Shown here piece by piece: positions 24,672-38,200 of a DNA stretch of 64,000 nt (positions within the stretch are counted from its first letter, which is position 1; each line of letters starts with the position of its first letter). The notes under the pieces are model-generated. The model searched no databases, had not been told where the DNA came from, and saw only the letters and a list, made by a program, of their open reading frames with translations. A program made the translations under genes and the position numbers. This stretch comes from Labyrinthula sp. Ha (taxonomy: Eukaryota; Sar; Bigyra; Labyrinthulida; Labyrinthulaceae). The stretch spans positions 806,001-870,000 of the forward strand of contig JAALGZ010000012.1 of NCBI GenBank assembly GCA_015227615.1, in the 5' to 3' direction.

Positions 24672-27600
24672 AAACCGTTTATGAATTCCATGGTAATGCC
24701 ACACTGTCTTGGTTATTTCTTTAGAACCCCAATAGTTCTTCTATTGTTAAAATATTAAAATAAGGAATATTAATATCTTTGAGTTATTTTCGAACACTCA
24801 CTATAAATATATTGGAATATATTCATATCAAAACTTAATTAATATAATCATATTGTACAAAAGATTTATTTTATATACTCTTCATTCAAAACGTTTTTCA
24901 GAAATATACTGCGAAACCACGTCTTGTATCTTACCGTTGGGTTAATTTATGAATTCAGGTAAAGGAAAGCAGATAATTCTTAATTTCTTAAAAGAAATCT
25001 CATTGATTTATATATTCAACCGATTTTAAAAAATTATAACCGCTTCTTTGGTCTCTGTTTCTTGGGTTTTATAGCCTCAACAAATGTCAAAAACTTAATT
25101 ACTTGCTAAAAGTCATGAAGTTGAATAAGTTAATTCGCAATACAGCATAAGTTAAACTTAAGAGTGTATATTGACTTTTACAAATTGATTAAAGAATATT
25201 ATCACACTTTGTTACAGCACGCTTTAGTATGTCTGGCGCAAGCTTGTATACACTGATGAAAATATATATGGATTTCATCAAGAGCTCTAACCATGAATTC
25301 ATAATATAGCTCTGCTTTCATTTATAAAGAAAATAGCTTTATTCTTTTACCCTTAGTACCTTTTCTGAATTTGAATTATATATCATGGTCTAGAAGAATC
25401 TTTCTTAACGAGGGGTGCTGGAGGATATAGTGGAAGTGTTATTCCCTGTTACAGCATGAAGAGAAACACCCTGAAAATACAGTATATTGAAATATAAAGA
25501 GTTGCAAATAGTATCGGCTGAAAAATGCTAAATAAGTGTTGCAAAGAAATGCATACACTAGAAATGTTTAAATTTAGAATTCAACTTTCTTATTGATATT
25601 GGTCGAAAATTTTGGCTTTAGCCTTGTTGTTAGATTCAAATTTGATTATTATTGAGTATGGATTGGATAGTGAACCTTCGTTTTAGCAATTTAGTCTCAA
25701 TGATTGGGTGATTGATCTACACAATAAAACACTCTCCTAAATATATATCACGGAGCTACTCCCAATAGAAAAAGTATAAGTCGTTGCTAGAAACTTCATA
25801 AACGAGTGGTAAGTGCATGCCGTTGAACTTTTGCATAATTTTAATGAAAATTACACTTTACCGGGTGCTTAGAGAAAAGTTGAACGAACTACTTATTTTC
25901 TGATGAAATAGAATTACAAGTAGTTTCAGAAAAATCCCAGGTACAAAGGTCAGTTAAACAAGTGTAATAAAAAAGTTTCAAATAAATATTGTTTAATGTC
26001 GCAGGCTTAGTGGATTTGCTGATATTTATCAAAGAATTTTCTGATCTCATTTTTCGTTTCGAATATCATTAATACTGAAAAACGATATCCAGTAAATATT
26101 GATTATCAATTGATTATTATAAAAGGACTAGACCATATAACCTTGCCTTAAATAACCACAAGGGTTAGACCAGTTATGCGTCGTATGAGGATCTTAAAAA
26201 ATAGTCGTATATTCCGAGAAAACCCCATAATCAGAATCTAATTTGGTTAAGTTGCGGATTCGTAAAGGTTACCATATGGTTAAAATCATTAAATATTTTT
26301 TGACCATTGGAACCAAGGCAATATTGTACAGTTTTGTATTAATAATAAATTGAGAAGCAGAATAAAATAAGAAGCATTGGGTAAGAATCAAAATCCCGTT
26401 TCTTCAATTCACAGGTAGCAACAGAACAACCAACAAATCATTATTGACAAATCTTATCAAATCAGATTCCTGTTTTCATATCTGCTAACATGTGCTTCAA
26501 TCGAAATTTCACACTCAATCAGTCATTAAATTTGTAGTTTATTCTTTCATGTATACTAAAAGAATAGTAAGACACCGAGTAAGATCATCAGGATAAATCT
26601 GTCTATATAGTTCCAATCTAATTAGGTAGGACCAATTAAAACGTTTTATTTCAAAGCTGTATTTGAGGCTACCCCACCATCGCACAGATAAATGATTCCT
26701 ATCATATATATATATCGCAGAAACAGCCAGTTAACTGGTTCTAGTACTACAATTATCTTGGATAAATACCTGATAATTTATTTGGCTGTCGAACAACTGA
26801 AGTTTGGAAAAACAAAAATTTAACATTCTAGAAGAAAATACTAATCCTCTCGAGACTTAAACCGCTACGTAAAACATAGAAAGTATTCGTGTGAGAAGCG
26901 AAGCTTCAAAAGTATTATAACCGTAAAACATATTAAACCAAGTTACAGTACAAGTAAAGAGTAGGAGAGACTGTCAACTGAAGACAAATTCAAGCAAACA
27001 AAAAAGTACTATTTGCTTTAGATAGCCAATTCACTGCGTTAGTATATAGTTGCAAAACTTTAGAGCTTTTTCAATACTTTATTTTAAGTCAATCAATCTT
27101 TAATATCTCTGCCTCACAGGGGATTTCACAAAAAAAAACAGATACTCTAGTCTTCATCTGGTAGAGCGTAGCTGAGAAAAGGCAGTATTTTGAATACGTT
27201 CCATTAACAAATAAGAGCTTATTCAGTTTTTGTTTGCACCAGATAATAACATCAATCATTCACTTTGTCCAGTAGATGAGTTTGGTAACCTTGAATAGTT
27301 TGTAACTCGTTAGTCTTAGGTCTGGGCATTTTAATAAGCGAGTAGGAATGATACTTAGGTATGATCCCCAGTAGTGGATAACCGTCTGCTATTTACCAAT
27401 CCTGTATCCGTTCTAGCATAATAAAGATGCTCCGGCAGCATGAATCCATTACTAGTTAACAATCAATTCTGTGGATTCCAACATAATATGAAAGGGGTAG
27501 TCCCTAAGAACAAAGAACATTCATTTAATTCTGTCATTTACAAAGGCCGAACTAGCTCTTAGGTGTTTCAAGCAGTATAGCTTACTGTATAGTTCTTCAA

Positions 27601-29485
27601 GAATAGAAAAGACGGGGAGGAATCCAGAAGTTTTAGTAGCTAAAACCCTTTAGGTCAGGCATCTTAAGTTTTACTATTTGCCTTTGTTTTTCTGAAAGAT
27701 AAATTGCTCGTCTTTAGGGTAAAAAAAAGGGTTATTACATTAAATTACAGAATTATTTTCAGGAAACTCATTTTTTGAAAAAATAGATTAGTTAACGTGC
27801 CCCAGAATAAGTATTTTCACAAATGAATAATTACTCTCTACAATATCAGTTTGAGCAATAGCTGTCTCACATTCAGAGTTATTATGCTCTATGGAAAATA
27901 GTTTTTTTGCATTGACTGTCCTGGGTTTCTCGTTTCGCACATCTTATTATTGCCATCGGTAATATCTGCATGCGTTCCTGCCTCAATCTTATGTACTCGT
28001 TGTTTGAGATGGAAATATCTATTGTGGCAGATCTTCGCCTTAGTATTGAAGTAGTTAAATGTATCTAATTCAACCCTTGCTGAGAAATTTTACTCTTACT
28101 GCTCAATAAAATATTGTGCAAACATATGGAGTTAGTATTCTAATTCTACTAATAATGTTAATATTGTTACAAGAAGTAATCATTTTTCATTGCCGCTGTC
28201 CACCTGGTCAACAAAAATCCAGGCTATGCAGGAGTGAGTCCTGCATAGCTTCCTCAAACTGTGGTTGGCCTTGGTAATGACCAAACTCCAAAAACACGTT
28301 CATGGCTACTCCATATTAAGCACGCAGCTTTAAGTCAATTCATTTATCTGAAAGTTTTTGAGAAAATTTAGAAAATTTTCCCTCTCTAGTAAGCTTTTTA
28401 GGCATTAAGAGGATTCTAAATTACTTTCTGCTGTACATCACACTGATTGAGCCGATGCGCTAAAAAGAGTACATTCCTAAGGGGTGACAAAAACACAGCA
28501 TCGCGCTTTCTGTAACAAATTTATATCTATGCCTCAAGAACATTTCTGAATGACCTTTGTACATGTACAAGACTTATGAACTTGAAATTTGTATTATATC
28601 GTGAGCAAAGAGAGATTATACTTCAATATCAACTGGTGACATCTGAGCAAAGTACCTTGGATGATAAAAAGTAACTAGGAAGTAAAATCACATGATGTTC
28701 GGGACTTGAACATATATTACACTTTAGTTCTGTTTATTTTCTGCAAGAAAAGATTACACGACATAGTGTGACAAAAAAAATTAACTAGAGGTATAATAAA
28801 TCTATATCCGCACCATTTTGGTCACAACTTTGAAAATGATAAATCCATTCCTCCAATTTGCCTAACATTTACCTTCAGCAAGATGAAGTGAGAACTCTGA
28901 GCAAAGTAGGTCGCATTGGGTGCACGATCTTCATTTTTAGAGTTGTAACATGCATGCCAGATATATTATCGGAAGCACTCAGTCTCGGACGTGAGTGACT
29001 TAACGTTTTCGTTAGTGTTGGATACATATTAAATCTAAACTTTTCTTGTCAGGTGACTGGTCTAACCTAACGTTGCCGACAATTGATGAACTCCTCGAGC
29101 CTAGGACGCTCCTTTGCAAGGATTTCTCTGAATCTTAGCAACAGTTAATTGCTACTAAGCTCACCAACACTGTCTCAAACATTAGCCGAAAAATATTGAT
29201 TCGATAGTTTATCCTTCGTTACTTGTTGATTAGTTCCAATATAGCGGATGCATGGGAACTTAAAACTTTTGAACGTGATACATTAAAAGCCACCAGTGTA
29301 ATAGCCTAAGACACTGCGCTAGTTGCGCACTTATTAAATCAATACGCTTTCCTGCATAAGCCAGATTGCAACCCCAGATTTGAAACTCAGATGTATACAA
29401 CCCTACATGCAAATTTTTCCTGTAATTGAAACGGTTTCAACGTACAGATAAATTCCATTAAGCCACTGTTTTACATATATATATA
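24672..29485. other. Gene-free stretch of about 4.8 kb
   Basis: No recognisable coding sequence. The first 250 bp would include the polymerase kappa promoter. A cluster of three hairpins lies at 28203-28284 and is listed separately. AT-rich runs and a TATATATATATA tract near 26705 are the only other simple features. Confidence 0.6.
28203..28284. other. Three consecutive hairpins, possible structured RNA
   Basis: Three stem-loops follow each other within 82 bp. The first is CCTGG (28203-28207) pairing with CCAGG (28219-28223). The second is a perfect 11-bp stem GCTATGCAGGA (28223-28233) with TCCTGCATAGC (28239-28249) around a 5-nt loop. The third is TTGGT (28271-28275) with ACCAA (28280-28284). 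The first and second share one base, so they compete slightly. The central stem is unusual for the window, but one such stem could arise by chance. It resembles no RNA family I can name. Confidence 0.25.
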
Positions 29486-31850
29486 TTAACCCAACATCCG
29501 GGTTCTACGTTTCATCGCTGCGTGATAGTCTTCCATCAGTTCGTTAAACAGCTCATTCCTATACTCTTGGGTAATTTCTCCACTTTCAACTAAGTTTTTA
29601 AGGTAGACGCCATATTGCTCCACTTCTTGATAATACATTTCTGGACTAAGGACTCCACTGGAACGAGGGCTACCTGCAACTCCAGTTTCATGAAATGTAG
29701 TTGGAGTTACGGCATCTTTAGTTAATTCTGGGCGGTCATTTGGGTCGGAAGTAATAGTATCCGAGCGCGGGATCATTTGCGCTGAAAGCGTTTCCGCCAT
29801 TTGCATAATCGATGGACCCGCCGGCCTCAGCCTCCTGAGATTATTACTTCTCTCTTCATGATTTTCGGACAAAACTCCTGTTGAAGCCGATCTATGTAGC
29901 TTTGAACTATGCAGAGGATCTGTCACTTGATTCCTTTCTTCATCTGAGTATTCATCCACTGAAGACCGAAGACTTTGCTTTTGTTCCGGCGTTAAGAGTT
30001 CTACTGAATCTCGCTTACTCATTCTTCTTTCGCGATCGCTAATCAAAGTCAACTCAGTATACGCCAAGAATACCTTATGACATATTACGAGATTACAGAG
30101 CACAAAAGGTCCAAGTAGAATCCCCTTTATACCAAAAGGTATAAAGCCAAGCAACATGCCATAACTTAGAAAATACTCTCTCTTGCCATATAAATAGTCA
30201 TCCGCATCATTTATTCTTTTTTGTTTGTACCCACTGGTGAATTTGATCTTGTATCCTACTATAATCCATGTGGCGATTAGATACTGGAAAGCATAGTTGA
30301 CCCCAAATACGCACCCAGCCCATACAAATGACCATGTTCCAGTCATATACATCGACAACAACCATAAACTAATGGGCAGGAAAGGGGAAACCAACGGAAC
30401 AATTGAAAAGAAAAACACAAGCGAGGCATGCATGAACTTGAAAGGCATCTGGAAAAGATAGAAAACAAAAAGAGAGGCAAGACAGTTCAAGATGCCCATT
30501 TTAATAGGGGCCATGACCACCGCTTCCAGAGAACTTCGCAACTCAGTTTCAAACATAAGGAGAAACGAGTTATCGGCAGTAAAATGCCGACTACTTGGCC
30601 CAAGTGCTAGAAAACCTGCAAGGGCGGTTTCCTTGGAATCAAGAAAAGCAAAGTGAAAAACAAAGAACATTGCTAAACGCAGAAAAGCATCCAACACTAG
30701 GAAGATTGCAGTTCCTAAAATAGAGATTGTCGCCATAATGGATATGAAAGTAGGCTTTAATGAGTACAGAAGAACATCATACCCACCTTCCATAGAAAGA
30801 TCAAAATGGAAACTACTCATAACTTCTGTCATGTTGAATCCAGTTTCCCAAACACACTTTGCACTTTCATAATAGTCTTTGTAACTCTCAAAAGTCAGTT
30901 CAAAACAACTCGGCGGAAAGAAATAGTTCATGACCGAATTTTGTGTAGTTTGCTGATTATAATTCTCTGCATACCATTGCTCCAGGCTCTCTATAGTTGA
31001 AATTGCATATCTTGCTACCTCTGCCCACGACGAGTTTGAAACCCATTCTTTCTCGAACTGAGTCAAAAAATCTTTAATGGTATCCCTTGTGTTCTTGGAC
31101 AGCTTTTCATCAAAACTAATGCCCTGGTCATTCAAGTATGTTTCAGCCATACCTGTGACGTAATCAAACACGTCCCGCAACTCTGTAGTGATCATTAGAT
31201 AAAACATCACCGCTATAAGTATCCCAGAGACTATCATAGCCACTATCAAGAACAAAACTGAAAAAGTTTGTGTTGACATAAAAGGTTTATATAGACAGAA
31301 GATAATCAAACATTTATTTCCGAAAAAGAAAACGAGTCCAGCTGAAATACTCAGAATAGTACCAACAAGTTTGAACACATCAGGTGAAACTAAAGCAACT
31401 GTCAATGGTAAGCCTAGAATCAGAGGACAAAAATGAGCATACCAATAAAAATAACAATATCCGAAGGATCTCTCATGAGTTTCTTAAGGTTCATATTTCT
31501 CACGTGACGAAAGATTCGCTTAATCAGTTTCAGAGGCTCACTTCGAATAGAATATTCTCCGTCATCAATCAATCTCAACCTGTCCATCTTCTCAAAAAAC
31601 TCCATGGTAGATATTTTAGTGTTCCACATGGCTTCAGCTGAAATAAGTGCCAATATCATTTCCCTAAACAGTGAGGAGGACAGCAACTGTACCCAATGTA
31701 GAACTCAAAAGTAAGATATCCTAAATAGCACATAAGAATGAGTCCCACTGACGCTACATTGGACACAACATTATTAACGAAGCGTCTACCACCTGCAGAA
31801 ACTTCTAGACGGTTCGGTCTGCGTCTTCTACGTCTCCGTGGTGTATGCAT
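29486..31850 (-). CDS. Multi-pass membrane protein, AI-2E/TMEM245-like
   Basis: Three exons (31693-31850, 31443-31663, 29486-31413) encode 768 residues. After an arginine-rich N terminus (MHTPRRRRRRRP) come several membrane segments, at about residues 36-56, 141-158 and 175-201, then a large polar loop (about 202-350). A C-terminal membrane block (about 351-384, 427-447, 455-482, 486-513, 541-576) follows. The block's last part, GMLLGFIPFGIKGILLGPFVL, with the preceding proline-rich IVPLVSPFLPIS, resembles the AI-2E exporter/PerM family, whose animal member is TMEM245. A polar tail of about 180 residues follows. The assignment rests on pattern memory, so the family is likely but not certain, and the substrate is unknown. 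The start ATG lies at 31848-31850. Confidence 0.6.
31414..31442 (-). other. 29-nt intron 2 of the TMEM245-like gene
   Basis: In the coding strand it begins GTATGCTC and ends GATTCTAG. Before it the frame reads DIVIFIG and would stop within the intron; after removal it continues as LPLTVALVSPD in the frame of the long third exon. A CTGAT branch-point-like element lies 9 nt from the 3' end. Confidence 0.8.
31664..31692 (-). other. 29-nt intron 1 of the TMEM245-like gene
   Basis: In the coding strand it begins GTACAGTTG and ends CTGTTTAG. Removal joins FEFYIG to EMILALISAE and avoids a stop nine codons further on. It has the same length as intron 2. Confidence 0.8.
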
Positions 31851-34492
31851 GCCTGGATTTGTTTTCGTTAATATCTTAACTCTATTGCGATTGGATTTAC
31901 CGGGTTGACCTTTTCAGACACGTCCGTCATTTGAAGATATCTGTTAATTTACTATATAGATATTTCTATTAGTTAACTATAACCTGAAAGAAAACATATT
32001 GGAAATACAAACTTTGGAAATTAAGAACACACTTAGGGTAAGAACCACCTGTTAAGTTACGAATATGTTGGTCAAAGTGTACTAGATACAAGATATAGAT
32101 ATAATCCAAAGCTTTGGTATAAATGTTGACCTTTTTAAAAACCACAAAGCTTAGATTTAATGAGGACTTCTCCCACGTGTACCCAAGGTAACACCATAGC
32201 TCTGCTGAGAGTTAATCACAAAAACACTGAAAGGTTCAGAGAGGAAAACTATTTTTTCACAGATGTGCTAGATGATTCAAAATGATCTAATACAACGAGA
32301 AATATCACGAATTTACTCAACTTTAATTATTGCAATTGTTATGGATCAAAAACAATCATTTCCTCTGGAAACACAACACAAGCACATAATGACAGATTTT
32401 AATTGAAGAAATGCCACAGAAAAAGCAAGATCTACTGAAAGGTAACGGAGTTAAAATCAGAGAGTGTCTAAGACCTGTTCCTTTCATCATCTACTTTAAC
32501 ATCCACCCTTTCCTAGAGCCTATCAAACCTGCGTCGCTGAGGACCCATCGGCAATCATAACGGGCAAGTCTAGAGGTGATTTTTGATGAATATCAATAAT
32601 TATTTGATAATCTTGTTGATTATGATTGTCGATAAAAGAATTTGGATTTTGATTTTTATCAAATGATTCTGTTCTTATTTTGAATATCAAAATAGGGATG
32701 GTTTGTGCGACACGGTTTTAAATTGCCCGATATTTTTTACGCATTGTTTTCACCGGATAACAATCTTAAGAAAACAGCCACATGACAGGGGAATAATCCA
32801 ACACTAGGATATGGTTGGGCTTTGTGGTTGATTGTTTGAAGCTTTTCCTACGGTGCAAAATTGAGGAAAGTATTTCTTTTTTGCTATTTAGTCCAGCGCC
32901 TCGTGACACAGCCTTGCATTGATAATAAGTTGATTATCTCTAATAAATAAGAACGATTGGGGAATTATCAAAATCAACCAATAAAAAAAATATGGGGAAA
33001 ATTTATACTGATGAAATAACAATAAATAAAGATCATTCCCTAGCTGTTGATGCCACTAAAGTCGTCATGCTGAATAGTTGAAAAGCTTTGCTTTTATGAC
33101 AGAGAAAGAAAGTGTTTTCGTAAGTACCGAATAAACCGCAGAAAATACAGTATTCGTAATAGAAGACTCCAGATTTTAGAATGAATTACATTTAACTACC
33201 AGAAGAAAAGCTAAAGAACCATAACTGAGATGCAGCATCCCAAGTTCTTCAGGGTAAGTAAGGGCACTCTCATAAGCATATTTATTTCTGGGGCTTATTA
33301 GTTGGTATCGTTTACAATAACATAGCTAAGAGGAGCCCAAAATCAAATTGTTCATCCTTATTGGTACTTTCGCTTTGTAGTGTAAAGAATATTGCCATCA
33401 TTCTCGTTAATTTCTACTGGAGAGGAATTAGTTTAAAGAAGTATACAGAATGTTAGATCGTGCATGATTACTTTGGGTATTTTGTTCAAGTATGTTTTCT
33501 AGCATAGAATTTACTCCATTCTTTAAAGTTGAAGTCCAAAAAACTTAGAGTTTCTAACAGGTATATAAGGAATACCACCTAGTACCCAAGTAACAATAAT
33601 AGTAGAAAAGGTTTTCCTGAGGGAATTAAAACCTTAGTTAAGTATAACCAATTAATAATATAAATAATTGCCATTGTAAAATATATTGAGGTTGAGCCAT
33701 ATATCGTGTGTGCAGTTAATATAGTATTTTTGACGTTAATTCAGTTTTAATAGTTTGGGATCACTAAAACTATTAATTGAACATAAGTAAAAATATAACT
33801 TACACCAATAATATTTAGTTGAGAATTGAAACAAGGTTATAAGCTAGACGCTTACATGGGCCAAATCTGCGCTCAGCAATAAAAAACCTAACTAGGTTGA
33901 GCCAATTACGGTTAAAAAATAAGATTAAATAAAGTATAATTGTTTTGTTCAGCTAGAATGCAAACTAACAAGAATGTATTTCCCAGGTTCTCGAGTTCAT
34001 TGCTGAGGTGATTTTCTTTCTGCGAATTCCGTCACTGTAGGCCTACTACTAACTGGTATTAGAAGAGAAGATTACTAAGAGCGAGCGAGCGAGCGAAATT
34101 TCTTCCTTTTTTCATCAGCATAAAAAAATATGTTTCTTCGCATCGTCTAGAGGCAAGCAGCCATATAATTGTATTGTCCAATCAGCTTCGAAGAAGTTAT
34201 TGTGAAGGGGAGCAAGATTTCAGCTTTGTTACTCTTTTAAACTTTAGTTAAGCTTTTGTTATTGCAGGTTTGTTTCATTGATACCAGATTAGTTCAATAC
34301 CAAACCAAACAGAAATAAGTAATTCAATAGACACAAACATAGAAGAGAAGCCGGATGTCATCGTTTCAGTTATTGAATACTCTGACAATATTGTTACTCG
34401 AGAATATAACCAAACTACGTATTCTGAGCTATACCAAACAAAATATATATTTATAATACCACTAAACTGCCTATTTCAAACCTACTTGTCGC
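31851..34492. other. Gene-free stretch with one dispersed repeat copy
   Basis: No gene recognised. It includes the promoter of the membrane-protein gene at its left end and the 3' flank of the PRL phosphatase at its right end. It contains repeat copy R1 (32575-32995) and a short (GCGA)n tract near 34081-34096. Confidence 0.6.
32575..32995 (+). repeat. Dispersed repeat, copy R1
   Basis: The 91 bp at 32592-32682 match 37886-37976 at about 76 percent without gaps, including the shared blocks GAATTTGG and ATTCTG. Further matching blocks (GGTTGGGC, and CGATTGGGGAA near 32954) occur in the same order to about 32995, so the whole unit is roughly 400 bp. Ends are approximate and I found no firm terminal inverted repeat or target-site duplication. 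The class is unknown; a non-autonomous DNA element or the tail of a retroposon would both fit. Confidence 0.5.
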
Positions 34493-35218
34493 TTACGAAA
34501 TAGGACACATTACCTTCTTCTTTGAAACGTTCTTTGACTTGTATCTCATTAACCACAACTCCTGCTTCTTGTTAATTGCTCCTCTTCTATGCTTTCTGAT
34601 CAACTCAACTGCTTCTGTTGCAGACAACCCACCAAACTCAATCAACGCGACAGCAACGAGAACAGGTCCACGTCCTAAACCAGCAACGCAATGCACACTA
34701 ATTCTAGCTCCATCTTCCAAATCCTCTACTGTACTACCCTTAACTTCCGGGTTAGAGAAATAACTCTTTAGCTTGCGCTGCTTTTTCTCCGGTGATCCGT
34801 TCTTAAGAAAAAACTCTTCAACAAGAGATAACCACTTCTTCAAAATCTCCTCAGGAGGAGCCTCTCCATCAGGGAAAGCAAAATCGTGCACCTGGATCCC
34901 TTTCTCCTCGAGTTTATTTGTCGAATATCTTGTATCAGCTGCTTTACACACATGTCTCACCTTATACTTTTCCAAGTTTCGGAGGTGAGAACTCATATTT
35001 TGGTCAGAAGGGGAGTCAGTTATCAAAAACTTAAGCTTTTCAGTTTCAATTAGGGCCGGCTCATTTGCGGAGAAACCGTTCGGCGTGTTTCGCACTGGTC
35101 TTGGTATCGATGTAAGAGTTGCAAACTTTCTTTGGTTCCTAAACCTTTCTTCCATGTTTCCAGTGGAGTTAAAGCGGATTATCTTGTCAGATAAGAGAAT
35201 TAAGTTATTTTCAGACAT
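34493..35218 (-). CDS. PRL/PTP4A-type protein tyrosine phosphatase
   Basis: Dual-specificity phosphatase of 241 residues. The catalytic P-loop reads HCVAGLGRG, with nucleophile C177 and R183, and the general acid is D117 in FAFPDGEAPP. Both motifs and the following RRGAINKKQ are hallmarks of the phosphatase-of-regenerating-liver family. The last four residues, CPIS (C238), form a CaaX box after a run of lysines, so farnesylation and membrane attachment are expected. Compared with human PRLs (about 173 residues) it has about 50 extra N-terminal residues and a charged insert of about 30 residues (about 140-170) before the P-loop. P-loop residue 184 is glycine where animal PRLs have alanine. Single exon; ATG at 35216-35218. 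Confidence 0.92.
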   Translation of the reverse strand: MSENNLILLSDKIIRFNSTGNMEERFRNQRKFATLTSIPRPVRNTPNGFSANEPALIETEKLKFLITDSPSDQNMSSHLRNLEKYKVRHVCKAADTRYSTNKLEEKGIQVHDFAFPDGEAPPEEILKKWLSLVEEFFLKNGSPEKKQRKLKSYFSNPEVKGSTVEDLEDGARISVHCVAGLGRGPVLVAVALIEFGGLSATEAVELIRKHRRGAINKKQELWLMRYKSKNVSKKKVMCPIS

Positions 35219-38200
35219 ATTTGCTTGGTAGTACTAAAAACGTTTTCTTTTATCCCTTGTCTATAAATGTATCGGGTTTGTTCTCATTGACCGTTCAGAT
35301 CAAGCTATGTCACCAAGTAGGCTGATTGGTTCAAAGTCTAATAGACGGAAGCGTTTCCAATAATTTAAAGTCTGTCTACTCTAGTGTATCGTTGTAATCT
35401 TTCAATTCGAGTAAGGACTCTTCTCATGTTAATATAAACCACACCCAGTTTTGTTTTTCTTGACGGTTCTTCTTATCCTAAGCAGAGTTTAGACAAAATA
35501 AATTCAAAACCTTCACAAAAAAAGTTCAAGAACCGAAGATGACATGGTACCTTAGGTCTTGGCGCGGTGGTTACAGTTTTAAATGAAATTATATACCTTA
35601 ATCGATCACTTTTCGATTGAATTGCGTTTTTCTTTTCTTTGGTCTTAGAAGAATTTGATTTGAAAAGTTTTGGCAAAAATACGGTTTAAATGCTCCGATC
35701 TGAAATTCAAGGAAGTCAACGCTGAACACGAATTATTATCAAGAGCATCCTAACGGGAACTTTTTTTGATTCTAAGCTATGTTAGGAGAAGTATATGCTG
35801 GAGTTCTTAAGCACATTTACCGTTAGTGTAACGGGTTTATAGCACTGGATCTAGTGGATAAGAGCTCATCTGGAAGATTTCCAGAATTATCCCCATACAC
35901 ACAAAACAGCACTGATTATTATTTCGTGGCCAGCCGGAGGCCCCTCTCGTTACATGCCAAGGAATATTATTCCAACTGTAAGTACAAATTTTTATTTAAA
36001 ATCATTGTCACATGATATACTGTTAACTACCGGTAAAATAATATTCGCTCTGGTTATTGACCCATGAAGTTCTCTCTTCATCTGTATTCCAATTTCCGAA
36101 TCTAAACCAACCGAGAAAAGGCCGCTATTCGGGTTTTCGGGATTAATTCAGATTCTCGGTTATAGATTCCCAGCAAATTGAGGAGTTTTCTAACAAATTA
36201 AGTGAAGGACGACTCTTAGAGATTGAAAAAGAATGATCGATTCTGAGCCGTAGATATCATCCCATTCAAATTGCTGCTACCTATAATCAAGGGCATTGCA
36301 ATAGTTTGCTCGATTAAGGGAACAACAGGTGATTTGCTCCTGTAACGAAGTAATAAAACAAGACTCTTGTCGCATATTTGTAGGTACCTTGAGGTCATTA
36401 TTTATAAATTGAAATAGTATTATTGTTTGTAGAAAATAGTATGAGATTCCCCAATCATGTTGCCTTGCTCGAAGACCTTGAGGAGTTTATCAATTTAACT
36501 CAAACCCCATAAAAATCATGAACAGAGAAAATAGATAACTTGGTATCCTGAATCCGTAGCCTTAGTTTAAAGAAACCTTAGAACTAATCAAAATGAGACC
36601 ATTCAGACGAGAATAAAATTAATTTAAATATTGAAAATGGTGTCATAGTCTTTCATTAATCTTATCAATATTTCCGGCTGTTTCCTGTTACGGCTAAGCT
36701 TCTGATTCTTCCATTTAGCTGCGAGTCTTGTCTAGATTTCTTTCACTATTTGGACTCGCAATGTGTCCTTATGGCCCCCTTGACTCTGAAAAAAATTTTC
36801 GGAAAAGCATAGAACATTTTCTCAGGACCTGCTCAAGGCCTTTTAGCCCAGAGAGCAAACTGACGACCCTCTACTACTCCATATCTAACCCAATGTCATT
36901 TTGCAGACACCAAAACCGTTCCAGCCTTAACTTTGAAACAGTATCACTTAGTTGGTTCGAGAATTTGGCTCTTCATGGTTTATTTCTACTAATGGCGTGG
37001 GTGGCATCAGGAAAGACTTACCTAAACTTCCAAAAATAAGAGCTCCTTTGCTGATTAATGCAGGAATATCTCATTTAAGTCTAGCTACACTTTCCAACTA
37101 GGAGCACTGTTTTCGAGGTGAGTTCTACTGGAAGTGTATGAGCACTTAAGTACGAAGCATGTATGACAAGTTTTAAAGAGCTCTCGTAATGAAATGTTAT
37201 GATGGCATTTCGTCGGAACGGTAGAAGTCAGCGTGTGAAATGAAACCTAGATTACACGTAATTTACTTTCGGCTTATAATGGAGTAAGCATGACTTAAAC
37301 CTAAGATAGTTCAAGGATTATGGAAAATTCTACGCCTTTATGTTAGAAAGCATGATTTGAAAACGGAAAATTACACTCACTTCGCCCTTTGTGTAAGTGC
37401 ATTTAGTATTCTGTGTGATCATTCAGATGCTATGGATTTCTTACCAATGGTTGAGTCTATCTAGTGTCTCCGTAGGTTCTTGAATTTTTTGATGTTTGTT
37501 TGGCCTCTCTAATTCCTAGATGCATTTTCATTTGGCCAATTCTCGATTAGAATCATGAAAACTGTATGAAACTGTTATCAGATCAAGGACTACTATATTC
37601 CTAGGCTAATGAATAAGTCCTTGATGTCAATAGCAAAATTGCCCAACATCACCTTGAGTTCAAACTGCACTTAGTACAGCCAATGGTGAGAGTGAGTACT
37701 GTCATATAGCGGTTGCCAAAGTGATGTATAGGGAATATACGTGGATGAGAATAGTTAATAAGATAGAATAGTGAAGCTAAACATAATTTCTGACTTGAGG
37801 AAAGAGAACTCCTTCTATTTCAAGTTCTTAGTGAATTACCTAAGCAACTAAGCATCACAGTTAGGAATCAGATTTGATAAAAGCTACCAATAAATATTTA
37901 ATAATTGTGTTGATTCTGTGAATAATTAAGAGAATTTGGATGCTGATTTGTATCAAACCATTCTGAGCTCATTTTGTTTATTAAATGTTTCTCGACACAA
38001 CACTAAGATACGCCGTCTTTGGTCAAATAGCCGAAAAAGATATTCTATTTTCGCCTTACGAAACTCATGAGTAAAATTCAGATGAAGAGAGAATATTCCA
38101 TGAATGGAATACAGTTGGGCCAACTGGCCCATTTTTTGAAGGTCTCCGTACCGTAAAAAATGGAGAAACCTTTTTACTCTCTTTGACAGTGCCATATGAT

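Noticed and set aside
29486-31850. Choline-transporter-like protein as identity of the large membrane protein
   Set aside because: The length and number of membrane segments would fit, but the C-terminal block with GFIPFGIKGILLGP and the preceding proline-rich segment suits the AI-2E/TMEM245 family better.
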